Virus record (IMG/VR): IMGVR_UViG_3300046007_003234
Coordinates: 1 to 37,207 of that record
Direction: 5' to 3' (one strand)
Length of the DNA: 37,207 nt
DNA from: a virus
The notes under the pieces are model-generated. The model was not told where the DNA came from, ran no database searches, and saw nothing but the letters and a program-made list of their open reading frames with translations. Below, piece by piece: positions 7,884 to 15,689 of this stretch; position 1 is the first letter of the stretch; each line of letters starts with the position of its first letter. The translations under genes and the position numbers were made by a program.

Positions 7884-7912
7884 TTGACGATTAAGTAGCG
7901 TAAGAGTAAATT
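7884..7912 (+). promoter_or_regulatory. Candidate sigma70-like promoter for scaffold/coat genes
   Basis: TTGACG (7884-7889) and TAAATT (7907-7912) are separated by 17 bases, matching 5/6 and 4/6 of the consensus. It lies in the only gap of note (7884-7955) in this part of the late region. Transcription would begin near 7919, so a TTG at 7911 in the scaffold frame could not be the start, which supports GTG 7956. Confidence 0.5.
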
Positions 7913-7955
7913 GACTGAACCGACTAGCCGGATAGCTAGGAAGATAGGAGGTCGC

Positions 7956-8738
7956 GTGAGCGACGAGGATCTCGCTACAGCGGAGATAAGCACCGCGCCA
8001 GAGTTGGAAGCTACGGTGGCCCCAACGACTGAGGAAAATAAACCGGAAGAACAGCCGCCCGAAAAGATGTTCACTCAGAAAGAGTTGGACGCTCTGATCG
8101 ACAAGCGGTTTCGCAAAGAGAAGCTTAATGCAGCTAAGGCAGCTCAAGAGTTAGCCGAGCTTCAGGCGAAGTTACAGGCTCAGTCTGCAACCCCGCCCGC
8201 GCCAGATGATTTTGAGAACGCGCAAGCCTATGCGGAAGCATTGGCCGAGCAAAAAGCTCAACAGATTCTAGCGCGTAAAGAAGCAGAGCGACAACAAGCG
8301 GCTGTGCTTGAGGCGTATCAAGACCGAGAGGAAGAAGCTCGGAGTAAGTATGATGACTTTGAACAAGTCGCATATAACCCGAATCTTCCTGTAACGGACT
8401 ATATGGCTCAAGTGATTCAGGCGTCCGATATTGGCCCCGAAGTGATTTATCACCTTGGTTCCAATCCAAAGGAAGCTCATCGAATAGCCAAGTTACCGCC
8501 GATCTTGCAAGCAAGAGAAATCGGGCGAATCGAAGCCAAATTGGCCGCTGATCCACCGACTAAACGCACTTCAACTGCGCCAGCTCCGCTTGCTCCTGTT
8601 TCAGCTACTCGGTCAAGTTCAGGCCCAAGGTATGACACGACAGATCCTAGAGCTATCAAGGATATGACGCCGTCTCAATGGATTGAAGCCGACAGGTTGC
8701 GACAGATCAAGAAGATGGAAGCGCAAAACCGTAGGTAA
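7956..8738 (+). CDS. Head scaffolding protein
   Basis: GTG 7956 is preceded by a perfect AGGAGG (7946-7951), which decides the start over the upstream TTG. The 260-residue product is acidic and Pro/Glu-rich at the N-terminus, has a long charged helix rich in Ala, Gln and Glu (about residues 40-140) and a conserved C-terminal part containing PEVIYHLGSNPKEAHRIAKL and IGRIEAKL, a pattern typical of scaffolding proteins of P22-like environmental podoviruses. Its position directly before the coat gene is the classical order. It guides procapsid assembly inside the shell and exits before DNA packaging (family knowledge). Confidence 0.88.
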   Translation: MSDEDLATAEISTAPELEATVAPTTEENKPEEQPPEKMFTQKELDALIDKRFRKEKLNAAKAAQELAELQAKLQAQSATPPAPDDFENAQAYAEALAEQKAQQILARKEAERQQAAVLEAYQDREEEARSKYDDFEQVAYNPNLPVTDYMAQVIQASDIGPEVIYHLGSNPKEAHRIAKLPPILQAREIGRIEAKLAADPPTKRTSTAPAPLAPVSATRSSSGPRYDTTDPRAIKDMTPSQWIEADRLRQIKKMEAQNRR

Positions 8739-8745
8739 TTAAGTC

Positions 8746-9942
8746 ATGTCAAACTCAATTTTAACAATTGACATGATTACTCGCAAGGCTCTTGAGATCC
8801 TTGAGAATAATCTTGTCCTTACGCGCACTGTAAACCGTCAGTATGACGATTCTTTCGCTGTCGAAGGCGCTAAGATCGGCTCAACCCTTCGCATCCGTCT
8901 TCCTGACCGCGCATTGGTCACGGACGGCGCTGCCCTTCAGGTTCAGGACGACAACGAGCAATACACCACGCTCACTGTCTCCAGCCAGAAGCACATCGGC
9001 GTGAACTTCACGACCGCCGAACTGACGATGCAGTTGGACGACTTTGCTGAACGTGTTCTGAAGCCTCGTATTTCGCAGCTTGCGTCTTCTATCGACGCTG
9101 ACGTTGCGAACAGCTTCAAATACATCGGCAACTCAGTCGGCACCCCAGGCACCACGCCTGCTACGTCGCTGGTTCTGTTGCAGGCTCAACAGAAGCTCAA
9201 CGAGAACGCCGCTGTTATGCAGCCTCGTTATGCCACTGTTAACCCAGCCGCTAACGCTGCGTTGATCGAAGGCATGAAAGGTCTATTCAACCCTGTGTCG
9301 GCTATCTCGAAGCAGTTCAAGAACGGCGTATTTGGCGAAGGCATCCTCGGCTACGACGAGCTGAACATGTCTCAGTCAATCAAGCAGTTCACGACTGGCT
9401 CGCGCACCGGCACTGTCACGGTCAACGCTTCAGTCACGACCGAAGGGTCAACGACTGTTGTTCTGACGGGTCTTTCGACCACGACGATCAAAGCTGGCGA
9501 CGTCTTCACGATTGCTGACTGCTACGCTGTCAACCCACAGACCCGTGAGTCAACCGGCTCGCTGTTCCAGTTCGTGGCTCTTGCTGACGTTACGGCGTCA
9601 ACGACGGCTTCGGTCACTGTTGCTGCGATGTATTCGGCTTCGCAGGCTCTCGCTACGGTTGATGCGTTGCCACAGTCCGGCAAAGCCGTCACGTTCCTCG
9701 GCGCTGCTTCTACGCAGTATCCACAGAACTTGATCTATCATCGTGACGCGATCACCTTCGCCACCGCCGACCTTCTGCTTCCGCAGGGCGTCGATATGGC
9801 AAGCCGTCAGGTTCACAATGGCATCAGCTTACGCGTTGTTCGTCAGTATGACATCAACAACGACCGTCTGCCTTGCCGTATTGACGTGCTCTATGGCTAC
9901 AGCGTGATTCGTCCGCAGATGGCCGTTCGCCTTTGGGGCTAA
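8746..9942 (+). CDS. Major coat protein (P22 gp5-like)
   Basis: The 398-residue protein fits the P22 coat family: MITRKALEILENNLVL at the N-terminus, VNRQYDDSFAVEGAKIG, TLRIRLPDR, VNFTTAELTMQLDDF and a C-terminal LRVVRQYDINNDRLPCRIDVLYG followed by RPQMAVRLWG. It forms the icosahedral capsid shell with an HK97-like core. Codons are strongly biased to GGC, CGT and GCT compared with neighbouring genes, as expected for a highly expressed protein. A tetraloop hairpin follows at 9948. Confidence 0.95.
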   Translation: MSNSILTIDMITRKALEILENNLVLTRTVNRQYDDSFAVEGAKIGSTLRIRLPDRALVTDGAALQVQDDNEQYTTLTVSSQKHIGVNFTTAELTMQLDDFAERVLKPRISQLASSIDADVANSFKYIGNSVGTPGTTPATSLVLLQAQQKLNENAAVMQPRYATVNPAANAALIEGMKGLFNPVSAISKQFKNGVFGEGILGYDELNMSQSIKQFTTGSRTGTVTVNASVTTEGSTTVVLTGLSTTTIKAGDVFTIADCYAVNPQTRESTGSLFQFVALADVTASTTASVTVAAMYSASQALATVDALPQSGKAVTFLGAASTQYPQNLIYHRDAITFATADLLLPQGVDMASRQVHNGISLRVVRQYDINNDRLPCRIDVLYGYSVIRPQMAVRLWG

Positions 9943-9947
9943 TAAGC

Positions 9948-9980
9948 GATGGCTCTACGGAGCCATCCTTTCCATCTTTT
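9948..9980 (+). terminator. Hairpin with cUACGg tetraloop after coat gene
   Basis: GATGGCTC (9948-9955) pairs perfectly with GAGCCATC (9960-9967) around a TACG loop, giving the very stable C(UACG)G tetraloop, followed by a pyrimidine-rich CTTTCCATCTTTT. It may act as a partial terminator or as a 3' stabiliser of coat mRNA. The ribosome binding site of the next gene (AGGAG, about 9981) lies just downstream. Confidence 0.6.
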
Positions 9981-9993
9981 AGGAGATCTTATC

Positions 9994-10452
9994 ATGGCTA
10001 TAACTACACAGGGCGCGTCCTATCCATTGGAGTCGTTTGGCCCTACGCCAGCTCTTCCGCAGGGAACTGGCGGCTATCAACTTGGTGCAGGTAATCTTGT
10101 TGAAGGAAATATGCAGGTAGCTACCGTCACGTCTTTGACGGGCGATGCTACTTTGACGGCAGCGCAGGTCGCTGGCGGCATCATTTCCTGCAACAAAGGC
10201 AGCGACGCTGGCCTCACAGTTACGACGCCAACTGGCGCGTTGCTTGACGCTGGTTTCCCAAGCGCCAAAGTTGGCTCAACCTTTGAGCTGACGATCACCA
10301 ACAACAATAACAGCGGCGCTTCGTCGACTGTTACGGTTACGGGTGGCACGGGCGTTACGATTGTTGGTTCGGTTACTGTTGCTCGTTTTGGCGGCTCGAC
10401 CTATCGCTTCGTCAAGACAGGCACCGCTACCTACTCGGCGTATCTGAAGTAA
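9994..10452 (+). CDS. Putative capsid decoration or head-associated protein
   Basis: ATG 9994 follows TTTTAGGAGATCTTATC, a strong ribosome binding site; an upstream in-frame ATG at 9949 falls inside the hairpin and is rejected. The 152-residue product begins MAITTQGASYPLESFGPTPA and has a beta-rich body with LTAAQVAGGIISCNKG, VTTPTGALLDAGFP and TVTGGTGVTIVGS, and a YRFVKTG-x-ATY end. This pattern recurs in proteins encoded just after environmental phage coat genes. A decoration or head-fibre role is inferred from position and high-expression codon use. Confidence 0.72.
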   Translation: MAITTQGASYPLESFGPTPALPQGTGGYQLGAGNLVEGNMQVATVTSLTGDATLTAAQVAGGIISCNKGSDAGLTVTTPTGALLDAGFPSAKVGSTFELTITNNNNSGASSTVTVTGGTGVTIVGSVTVARFGGSTYRFVKTGTATYSAYLK

Positions 10453-10469
10453 CATTAGGAGAAAAGGCA

Positions 10470-10787
10470 ATGCCTAACACCAAACCTGTTGGCGTTGCTT
10501 TTTCTGATCCCGAACTCGTAAGTGGCACAACCATTACGGGCGCGACGATCAGCGGAAGCACGCTCACTACCGCTACTGTCTCTGGCACGTTCACGTCGAC
10601 GGCCACTACGGGAGCTGTTGTCGCTAACGCGACGGCAGGTCTTTACTTTCTGACATCAGCCATTACGGCCAACTCGACCACGACAACGGCTCCTGCCGGT
10701 TCGATTGCTACGACAACGAACGCAACAGGCACCGGCAAATTGTTCGTGTCAGATGGCACTAAATGGCAGTTTGCTGTAGTTGCCTAA
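10470..10787 (+). CDS. Small head-associated protein
   Basis: A good AGGAGAAAAGGCA site precedes ATG 10470. The 105-residue product is rich in Thr, Ala, Ser and Gly, with TTITGATISGSTLTTATVSGTF, a stretch of imperfect short repeats that would build a thin beta structure, and ends GKLFVSDGTKWQFAVVA, an element common in phage head fibres and tail fibres. It lies between two tetraloop hairpins with the coat gene and is likely an abundant virion protein. Exact role unknown. Confidence 0.7.
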   Translation: MPNTKPVGVAFSDPELVSGTTITGATISGSTLTTATVSGTFTSTATTGAVVANATAGLYFLTSAITANSTTTTAPAGSIATTTNATGTGKLFVSDGTKWQFAVVA

Positions 10788-10793
10788 TAAATC

Positions 10794-10820
10794 CAGCGGC
10801 CTTCGGGCCGCTGACTTCTT
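10794..10820 (+). terminator. Terminator with cUUCGg tetraloop
   Basis: CAGCGGCC (10794-10801) pairs perfectly with GGCCGCTG (10806-10813) around a TTCG loop, followed by ACTTCTT. This is a compact intrinsic-terminator-like hairpin seven bases after the stop of the previous gene. With the candidate promoter at 7884 it would bound a separate coat transcription unit. Confidence 0.75.
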
Positions 10821-10832
10821 AGAAAGTAACAA

Positions 10833-11081
10833 ATGGCTGTTATTTATTTGAAACACCCTCAACATGGGGTTAAAGTGGCGTGTCTCGACCTAGAAGCCGA
10901 GGCTGACGAAGAGAACGGCTGGACAAGGTTCGACCCAGATGACGACTTACACAACCTACGACCAGATAACGGGCGCGTTGAGACTTCTGGGGGTTCTAGC
11001 AGAAGGCGAAACGCCTTCGTCGGAGACAGCGCAAGACGCACTGTTCGCGCTGAACCAGATGATCGACAGTTGGAACACTGA
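10833..11081 (+). CDS. Small phage protein overlapping the gp4-like gene
   Basis: The product starts MAVIYLKHPQHGVKVACLD, then EAEADEENGWTRFDPDDD. The first 35 residues match a recurrent tiny phage protein (VYLxHPxHGxKVAxxExEAExDExxGWxRY) usually only 35-60 residues long. Here the frame continues 47 codons into the gp4-like gene in another frame, giving an Arg-rich low-complexity tail that is probably a by-product of the overlap or of a lost stop codon. Function unknown. The SD-like AGAAAG before ATG is weak. Confidence 0.65.
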   Translation: MAVIYLKHPQHGVKVACLDLEAEADEENGWTRFDPDDDLHNLRPDNGRVETSGGSSRRRNAFVGDSARRTVRAEPDDRQLEH

Positions 11082-11655
11082 ACGCCTATCTGTCTTTTCT
11101 ACACAAGATCAAATCTTTAGCTGGCCGTCAGGCGAGCGCACACGCACGCTAGGGCCGACCGGCGATTTTGTTGGTTTGCGTCCTGTATTGCTGGACGACT
11201 CTACTTACTTCCGCGATCCGCAGACAAATGTGTCTTACGGAATCAAGTTCATCAACCAACAGCAATACAACGGCATTGCGGTCAAGACGGTAACGTCTAC
11301 CTATCCACAGGTCATATTTACCAATATGACCTACCCCGACATTGAGATGTATATATATCCAGTGCCGTTGCGGCTTTTGGAATGGCATTTTATCTCGGTC
11401 GAAGAACTTACCGCGCCAGCGGATCTGGCGACGGTGCTTGCCTTTCCGCCAGGTTATCTACGGGCGTTTCGATATAATCTGGCTTGCGAATTAGCTCCTG
11501 AGTTTGGCGTTGAACCATCTCCGCAGGTGCAGCGCATCGCTATGTATAGCAAGCGGAATCTGAAACGCATTAATAATCCTGACGACATCATGGCTCTGCC
11601 ATATAGCATTGTTGGAAATCGCCAGCGCTACAATGTGTATGCTGGAAACTATTGA
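10939..11655 (+). CDS. Head-tail connector / tail accessory protein (P22 gp4-like)
   Basis: This 238-residue protein begins TTYTTYDQITGALRLLGVLAEGE, followed by SSETAQDALFALNQMIDSWNTERLS, the standard N-terminus of the gp4-like packaged-DNA stabilisation or adaptor family. Later elements include GPTGDF, RP-rich strands and a C-terminal LACELAPEFGVEPSPQV with a helix ending NLKRIN. In P22, gp4 binds below the portal after packaging and builds the connector. The start is fixed by family similarity, so the 143-base overlap with the preceding frame is real. No SD is evident; translation may be coupled. Confidence 0.87.
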   Translation: MTTYTTYDQITGALRLLGVLAEGETPSSETAQDALFALNQMIDSWNTERLSVFSTQDQIFSWPSGERTRTLGPTGDFVGLRPVLLDDSTYFRDPQTNVSYGIKFINQQQYNGIAVKTVTSTYPQVIFTNMTYPDIEMYIYPVPLRLLEWHFISVEELTAPADLATVLAFPPGYLRAFRYNLACELAPEFGVEPSPQVQRIAMYSKRNLKRINNPDDIMALPYSIVGNRQRYNVYAGNY

Positions 11656-11667
11656 TAAATCAATGAC

Positions 11668-12150
11668 TTAGATGGTGCATGTTGTATGGTAAAGACGTTT
11701 CAAAGTCAAGTATCTTTTATGAGCCTCTTCAGGGGTATTAAATCCGCTTTCGCGGATTCGCTGTCCGTTTGTCATTATTTGCACGCGCCATTTGCCCTGA
11801 TGCGCGGATACGCCAAGAAAACCAACTTTATTTGCTTTGGTTGGCAACCGCATATTTTGCAAATTCCCAAACCGCGTAACTTCACGCAAGTTATCAAAAC
11901 TGTTGTTTTGTTTATCTCCGTCTATATGATCTATATGACCGAAGGGCCATTTTCCCGTAATATAAAGCCACGCAAGTCTATGCGCCAAGCGTTTTTCATT
12001 GTTTATGGCAATAGCCCAATATCCCGTGTTTGTAGGACTGCCAGCTTTCTTTCCTATAAGATCGTGTCTATGTTTATGCGCTTTCCAGATAAAGACGCCC
12101 GTTGCGGGGTCATAGTCAAGAATAGATCGTATATGGTCAGCCGTAATCAT
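11668..12150 (-). CDS. Free-standing HNH homing endonuclease with AP2-like domain
   Basis: This 160-residue gene lies antisense between the gp4-like and gp10-like genes. Residues 10-100 form an HNH_3-type unit (LDYDPATGVFIWK near the start; AHRLAWLYITG; GHIDHIDGDKQNNSFDNLRE with the catalytic His and Asn), and residues 109-150 match an AP2-like DNA-binding domain (GVSAHQGKWRVQI, then an aromatic helix). That combination is typical of mobile phage HNH endonucleases. It occupies a 524-base gap that would otherwise be a short junction, so it looks like a mobile insertion. It is more AT-rich than the flanking structural genes. Confidence 0.9.
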   Translation of the reverse strand: MITADHIRSILDYDPATGVFIWKAHKHRHDLIGKKAGSPTNTGYWAIAINNEKRLAHRLAWLYITGKWPFGHIDHIDGDKQNNSFDNLREVTRFGNLQNMRLPTKANKVGFLGVSAHQGKWRVQIMTNGQRIRESGFNTPEEAHKRYLTLKRLYHTTCTI

Positions 12151-12179
12151 GAACTAGCTTTTACCATAGGAGCTGGTCA

Positions 12180-13907
12180 ATGAAAACCCCCATTCTTGGG
12201 TCTAGTTATGTCACCCGTAGCCCTAATGCTGCCGATAGTAGATGTGTAAATCTTTTCGCAGAGGTCATACCAGAAGGCGGCAAAGAAGCCGCTTGGCTCC
12301 AGCGTGCGCCAGGTCTTCGGCTGTTAGCTACCTTTCCTACCGGCCCTGTTAGAGGGCTTTGGCAATACGCCGGTTATGGCTATGCGGTCGCGGGAAACAA
12401 ACTCTATCGCGTTGATACAGACTGGTCATACCAAGAACTAGGCACTGTTGCTGGAACGTCTAACGTCAATATGACTGATAATGGCGTGCAGCTTTTCATT
12501 GCGGCAGGCGCTACTGGCTATATCTACAACAATACTGATATTCAGTTAGAATGTAACACTACTAATGGCGACGCGACGGTCACGACGACAGATACGTCTG
12601 AGATCTGGGTTGGTCAGCCTGTGTCCGGCGTAGGGATTCCGTCAGGCGCTACAGTTCTTAGCATAACGAATAGCACGACCTTCGAATTGTCCGCTAACGC
12701 TACGGCGACATCGACCGGCGTCACGCTGACATTCTCACCGTTCTTCAGCCAGATCACAGATACGGATTTTCCTGGCGCTGTGGGCTGCGGCTTCTTAGAC
12801 GGCTATTTTGTTTTTAACGAACCTAACAGCCAAAAGTTCTGGGTCACGGCATCTTATAATGGTCTGTCCGTTGACGCGCTTGACTTTGCCAGCGCTGAAG
12901 GTTCGCCAGACGATCTTGTTACGCTGATCGTCGATCACCGCGAAGTCTGGCTATTTGGTCAAAACTCAGTCGAGGTCTGGTATAACGCCGGAACGCCTGA
13001 CTTTCCGCTTGCGCGTATCCAAGGCGCGTTTAACGAAATTGGTTGTCTTGCCGCATACTCAGTCGCCAAGCTCGACAACGGTCTGTTCTGGTTAGGCTCT
13101 GACGCGCGCGGTTTTGGTATTGTCTACCGCTCGAAAGGCTACTCCGGCGAACGCATTTCGACACATGCGGTTGAGTGGCAGATCCAGCAATACGCGACGC
13201 TCGCAGACGCGGTGGCCTACACCTATCAACAGGACGGCCATAGTTTCTATGTCCTGAACTTCCCGACAGCGAATACGACTTGGGTTTTTGATGTCGCTAC
13301 TGGCGTATGGCATGAGCGCGCTGGCTGGGAAAACAATCTGTTCACACGCCATCGCGGCAACTGTCAGATGAACTTCAACAACGAGATCGTCATCGGCGAT
13401 TACGTTGCAGGCGGCATCTACGCTTACGATCCAACGGTCTACACAGAAGCCGGATCAATTATGAAATGGCTGCGCTCTTGGCGCGCGTTGGGGACAGGCG
13501 AGAACAACCTAAAGCGAACGACGCAGCATAGTCTTCAGTTAGACTGTCAGTCGGGTGTCGGTATCCCAGGCGAAGATTATCTCTACGTCGATGGTCTATA
13601 TATTACGACCGAAGACGAGTTAAAATTAATCACTGAAGACGGCGATTATATTATTGCCGAGTCCACTCTTTTCCCTGGCGTTAATCCACAGGTCATGCTG
13701 CGCTGGTCGGACGACGGCGGTCATACTTGGTCTAACGAACACTGGAAATCTATGGGCCGTATCGGTCAGACCGGCTACCGCGTCATTTGGCGGCGGCTTG
13801 GCATGACATTAAAACTGCGCGACCGTGTTTACGAGATATCAGGAACTGAGCCAGTGAAGGTAGCCATTATGGGCGCTGAAGTCATAATGGATCCGACTAA
13901 TGCCTGA
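12180..13907 (+). CDS. Tail hub / packaged-DNA stabilisation protein (P22 gp10-like), with two insertions
   Basis: The 575-residue product opens MKTPILGSSYVTRSPNAADS followed by CVNLFAEVIPEGGKEAAWLQRAPGL and a GPVRGLW element, the signature of gp10-like proteins. The end has MLRWSDDGGHTWSNEHW and GRIGQTGYRVIWRRLG. In P22, gp10 is the hub of the tail that seals the portal channel and carries the tailspikes. Two segments look inserted relative to the usual pattern: about residues 120-188, an adhesin-like beta domain (VGQPVSGVGIPSGATVLSI), and about 468-496, holding ITTEDELKLITEDGDYIIAE. ATG 12180 has AGGAGCTGGTCA upstream. Confidence 0.9.
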   Translation: MKTPILGSSYVTRSPNAADSRCVNLFAEVIPEGGKEAAWLQRAPGLRLLATFPTGPVRGLWQYAGYGYAVAGNKLYRVDTDWSYQELGTVAGTSNVNMTDNGVQLFIAAGATGYIYNNTDIQLECNTTNGDATVTTTDTSEIWVGQPVSGVGIPSGATVLSITNSTTFELSANATATSTGVTLTFSPFFSQITDTDFPGAVGCGFLDGYFVFNEPNSQKFWVTASYNGLSVDALDFASAEGSPDDLVTLIVDHREVWLFGQNSVEVWYNAGTPDFPLARIQGAFNEIGCLAAYSVAKLDNGLFWLGSDARGFGIVYRSKGYSGERISTHAVEWQIQQYATLADAVAYTYQQDGHSFYVLNFPTANTTWVFDVATGVWHERAGWENNLFTRHRGNCQMNFNNEIVIGDYVAGGIYAYDPTVYTEAGSIMKWLRSWRALGTGENNLKRTTQHSLQLDCQSGVGIPGEDYLYVDGLYITTEDELKLITEDGDYIIAESTLFPGVNPQVMLRWSDDGGHTWSNEHWKSMGRIGQTGYRVIWRRLGMTLKLRDRVYEISGTEPVKVAIMGAEVIMDPTNA

Positions 13908-14508
13908 CTTAGCCAATAATACCCAGATACCGGCAGCGCGTGTCTCTATCTGGGATCATGTGACGAATTACGTCTCGCGTGAATGGTATCGCTGGTTTTA
14001 TAATATGTATGTGGCCGTTGAAGCAGGACGGCGATACGGGTCATTTTATAGCACAACGACGTTCTCGCCCGCTGCGATTAATACGGCTTACGCCCTGACG
14101 TATAATAACACTTATACTCGCGCGAACGGGTCTGAGCTGGTGTATGGCGTTTATGTTGACACTGTAAATACATCGCGCATTTATGTAGATAACACCTCAA
14201 CATATAATTTTCAGTTTTCAGCGCAACTCCATAATACCGCAGGTGGCACTAAGCGCGTTTATATCTGGCCTCGAATAAATGGCGTCAATGTAGATGATTC
14301 GGCGACAGAAGTGACTTTAACGGGCGGATCTAACGACGCGATTGTCGCCGCATGGAATTTTGTGTTAAATCTCCAAGCAGGGGATTATTTTGAGTTAATA
14401 TATTCAACGAGCAATATTAACATCTCAATTCCGTATGTTGCTGCGTCTAGTCCAGTCCCCGCTATTCCTTCGGTCATTTTGACCGTAACCAGTTGTGTAG
14501 GTGTTTAA
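13900..14508 (+). CDS. C1q/TNF-fold-like virion protein
   Basis: The 202-residue product starts inside the last codons of the gp10-like gene (8-base overlap). Residues 1-45 (QIPAARVSIWDHVTNYVSREWYRWF) resemble an anchoring segment seen in phage proteins encoded after gp10. The rest reads as a jelly-roll: GSFYSTTTFSPAAINTAYALTYNN, then RIYVDNTSTYNFQFSAQLHN, RVYIWPRINGVNVDDSATEV and LQAGDYFELIYSTSNI, matching the strand pattern of C1q-like domains in phages. Probably a trimeric tail appendage; receptor binding is inference. Confidence 0.75.
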   Translation: MPDLANNTQIPAARVSIWDHVTNYVSREWYRWFYNMYVAVEAGRRYGSFYSTTTFSPAAINTAYALTYNNTYTRANGSELVYGVYVDTVNTSRIYVDNTSTYNFQFSAQLHNTAGGTKRVYIWPRINGVNVDDSATEVTLTGGSNDAIVAAWNFVLNLQAGDYFELIYSTSNINISIPYVAASSPVPAIPSVILTVTSCVGV

Positions 14509-15687
14509 ATGGCCGTCGTAACTCCAACCGCCAAAACTCAGTTTATTGACGCCGCTGGCGTCCCTTTGGCAGGCGGTAAGGTCTACACTTACATTGCGGG
14601 CACGACGCTCGCGCAGGCGACCTATACGGACTACACAGGCGCGACATCGAACACAAATCCTGTTATCTTAGATGCGCGCGGCGAAGCTAACATATGGCTC
14701 GGCGAAGCGACGTATAAGTTCAAGCTGACAGATGCTGACGACGTTGAGATCTGGACAGTTGACTACATCGCTGCACCAACAACGGCGTTGTCGCCGGTTC
14801 TGTCTGGTAACGTCACGATCTCGACGGACTCGTCCGGCGCGGCGCTTAAGATTACGCAAACGGGCACAGGCCCTGCGCTGCGCGTTCAAGATAGCGTCGA
14901 TCCTGACTCAACGCCCTTTATTATTACGTCTTCAGGTCTTGTCGGCATAGGAACAATTTCGCCAGGCGAAGCGCTTACTGTTGATAATAACGGTAAGATA
15001 GAACTCGCCGATAGTGGCGTGCCGCTTACGGTCATATCGGCAACGGCTACCGAATCTATTTTCAGCGCTGAAGGCGCGCGCGATTTTGTTATTAAGACAA
15101 ACAGCAATACCCGCGTTACGGTAGACGATGCGGGAGACGCGGCCTTCACAGGGTCTGTTACTGCGCCGACATTCTATGGCGCATGGGCTAACATTCCTGC
15201 GGGCACTGTCATGCTGTTCGTGCAGACGGCAGCGCCGACAGGCTGGACGAAATCAACGACGCACGACAATAAGGCGCTTCGTGTTGTGTCAGGCGCAGCG
15301 TCGTCAGGCGGTTCTGTTGCGTTCACAACAGCTTTTGCTTCACAGGCCGTCACAGGCACCGTCGCCAGCTATACGCTGACGACATCAGATATACCTTCGC
15401 ATAACCATAGCGCCTCCAGCTCCAGCTCTGTAAGCGATCCAGGCCACGCGCATAGCTATACTGGTGTATCCGGGTCAAATTCGTATAACGCAGGTACTGG
15501 CGGCAATTTTTCGGTTCCTAACGCAGCCGGATTAACTACAGGTGGATCTGGAACAGGCATCAGTGTTTCTACTTCGACATCTATTGGTAATACAGGCGGC
15601 GGCGGAGGCCATGCCCACGGCTTCAGCGCGCCAAGTATCAATCTTGCCGTTCAGTATGTAGACGTAATCATCGCAACGAAAGACTAA
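14509..15687 (+). CDS. Tail fibre with N-terminal anchor and collar-type tip
   Basis: This 392-residue fibre has three parts. Residues 1-85 (TPTAKTQFIDAAGVPLAGGKVYTYIAGT, then TYKFKLTDADDVEIWTVD) match the head/tail-binding domain used by many podoviral fibres and tailspikes. Residues 95-220 contain shaft repeats (LVGIGTISPGEALTVDNNGKIEL). Residues 225-392 form a tail-collar-like tip: IPAGTVMLFVQTAAPTGWTK, DNKALRVVSG, then SHNHSASSSSS, GHAHSYTG and GHAHGFS in Gly/Ser-rich surroundings, ending VQYVDVIIATKD. HxH motifs like these bind metal at fibre tips in known systems. Likely the main receptor-binding protein. Confidence 0.87.
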   Translation: MAVVTPTAKTQFIDAAGVPLAGGKVYTYIAGTTLAQATYTDYTGATSNTNPVILDARGEANIWLGEATYKFKLTDADDVEIWTVDYIAAPTTALSPVLSGNVTISTDSSGAALKITQTGTGPALRVQDSVDPDSTPFIITSSGLVGIGTISPGEALTVDNNGKIELADSGVPLTVISATATESIFSAEGARDFVIKTNSNTRVTVDDAGDAAFTGSVTAPTFYGAWANIPAGTVMLFVQTAAPTGWTKSTTHDNKALRVVSGAASSGGSVAFTTAFASQAVTGTVASYTLTTSDIPSHNHSASSSSSVSDPGHAHSYTGVSGSNSYNAGTGGNFSVPNAAGLTTGGSGTGISVSTSTSIGNTGGGGGHAHGFSAPSINLAVQYVDVIIATKD

Positions 15688-15689
15688 AC

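Noticed and set aside
11686-12183. A 165-codon rightward frame opposite the HNH gene.
   Set aside because: The minus-strand frame has clear HNH and AP2 motifs; the plus frame has no recognisable pattern.
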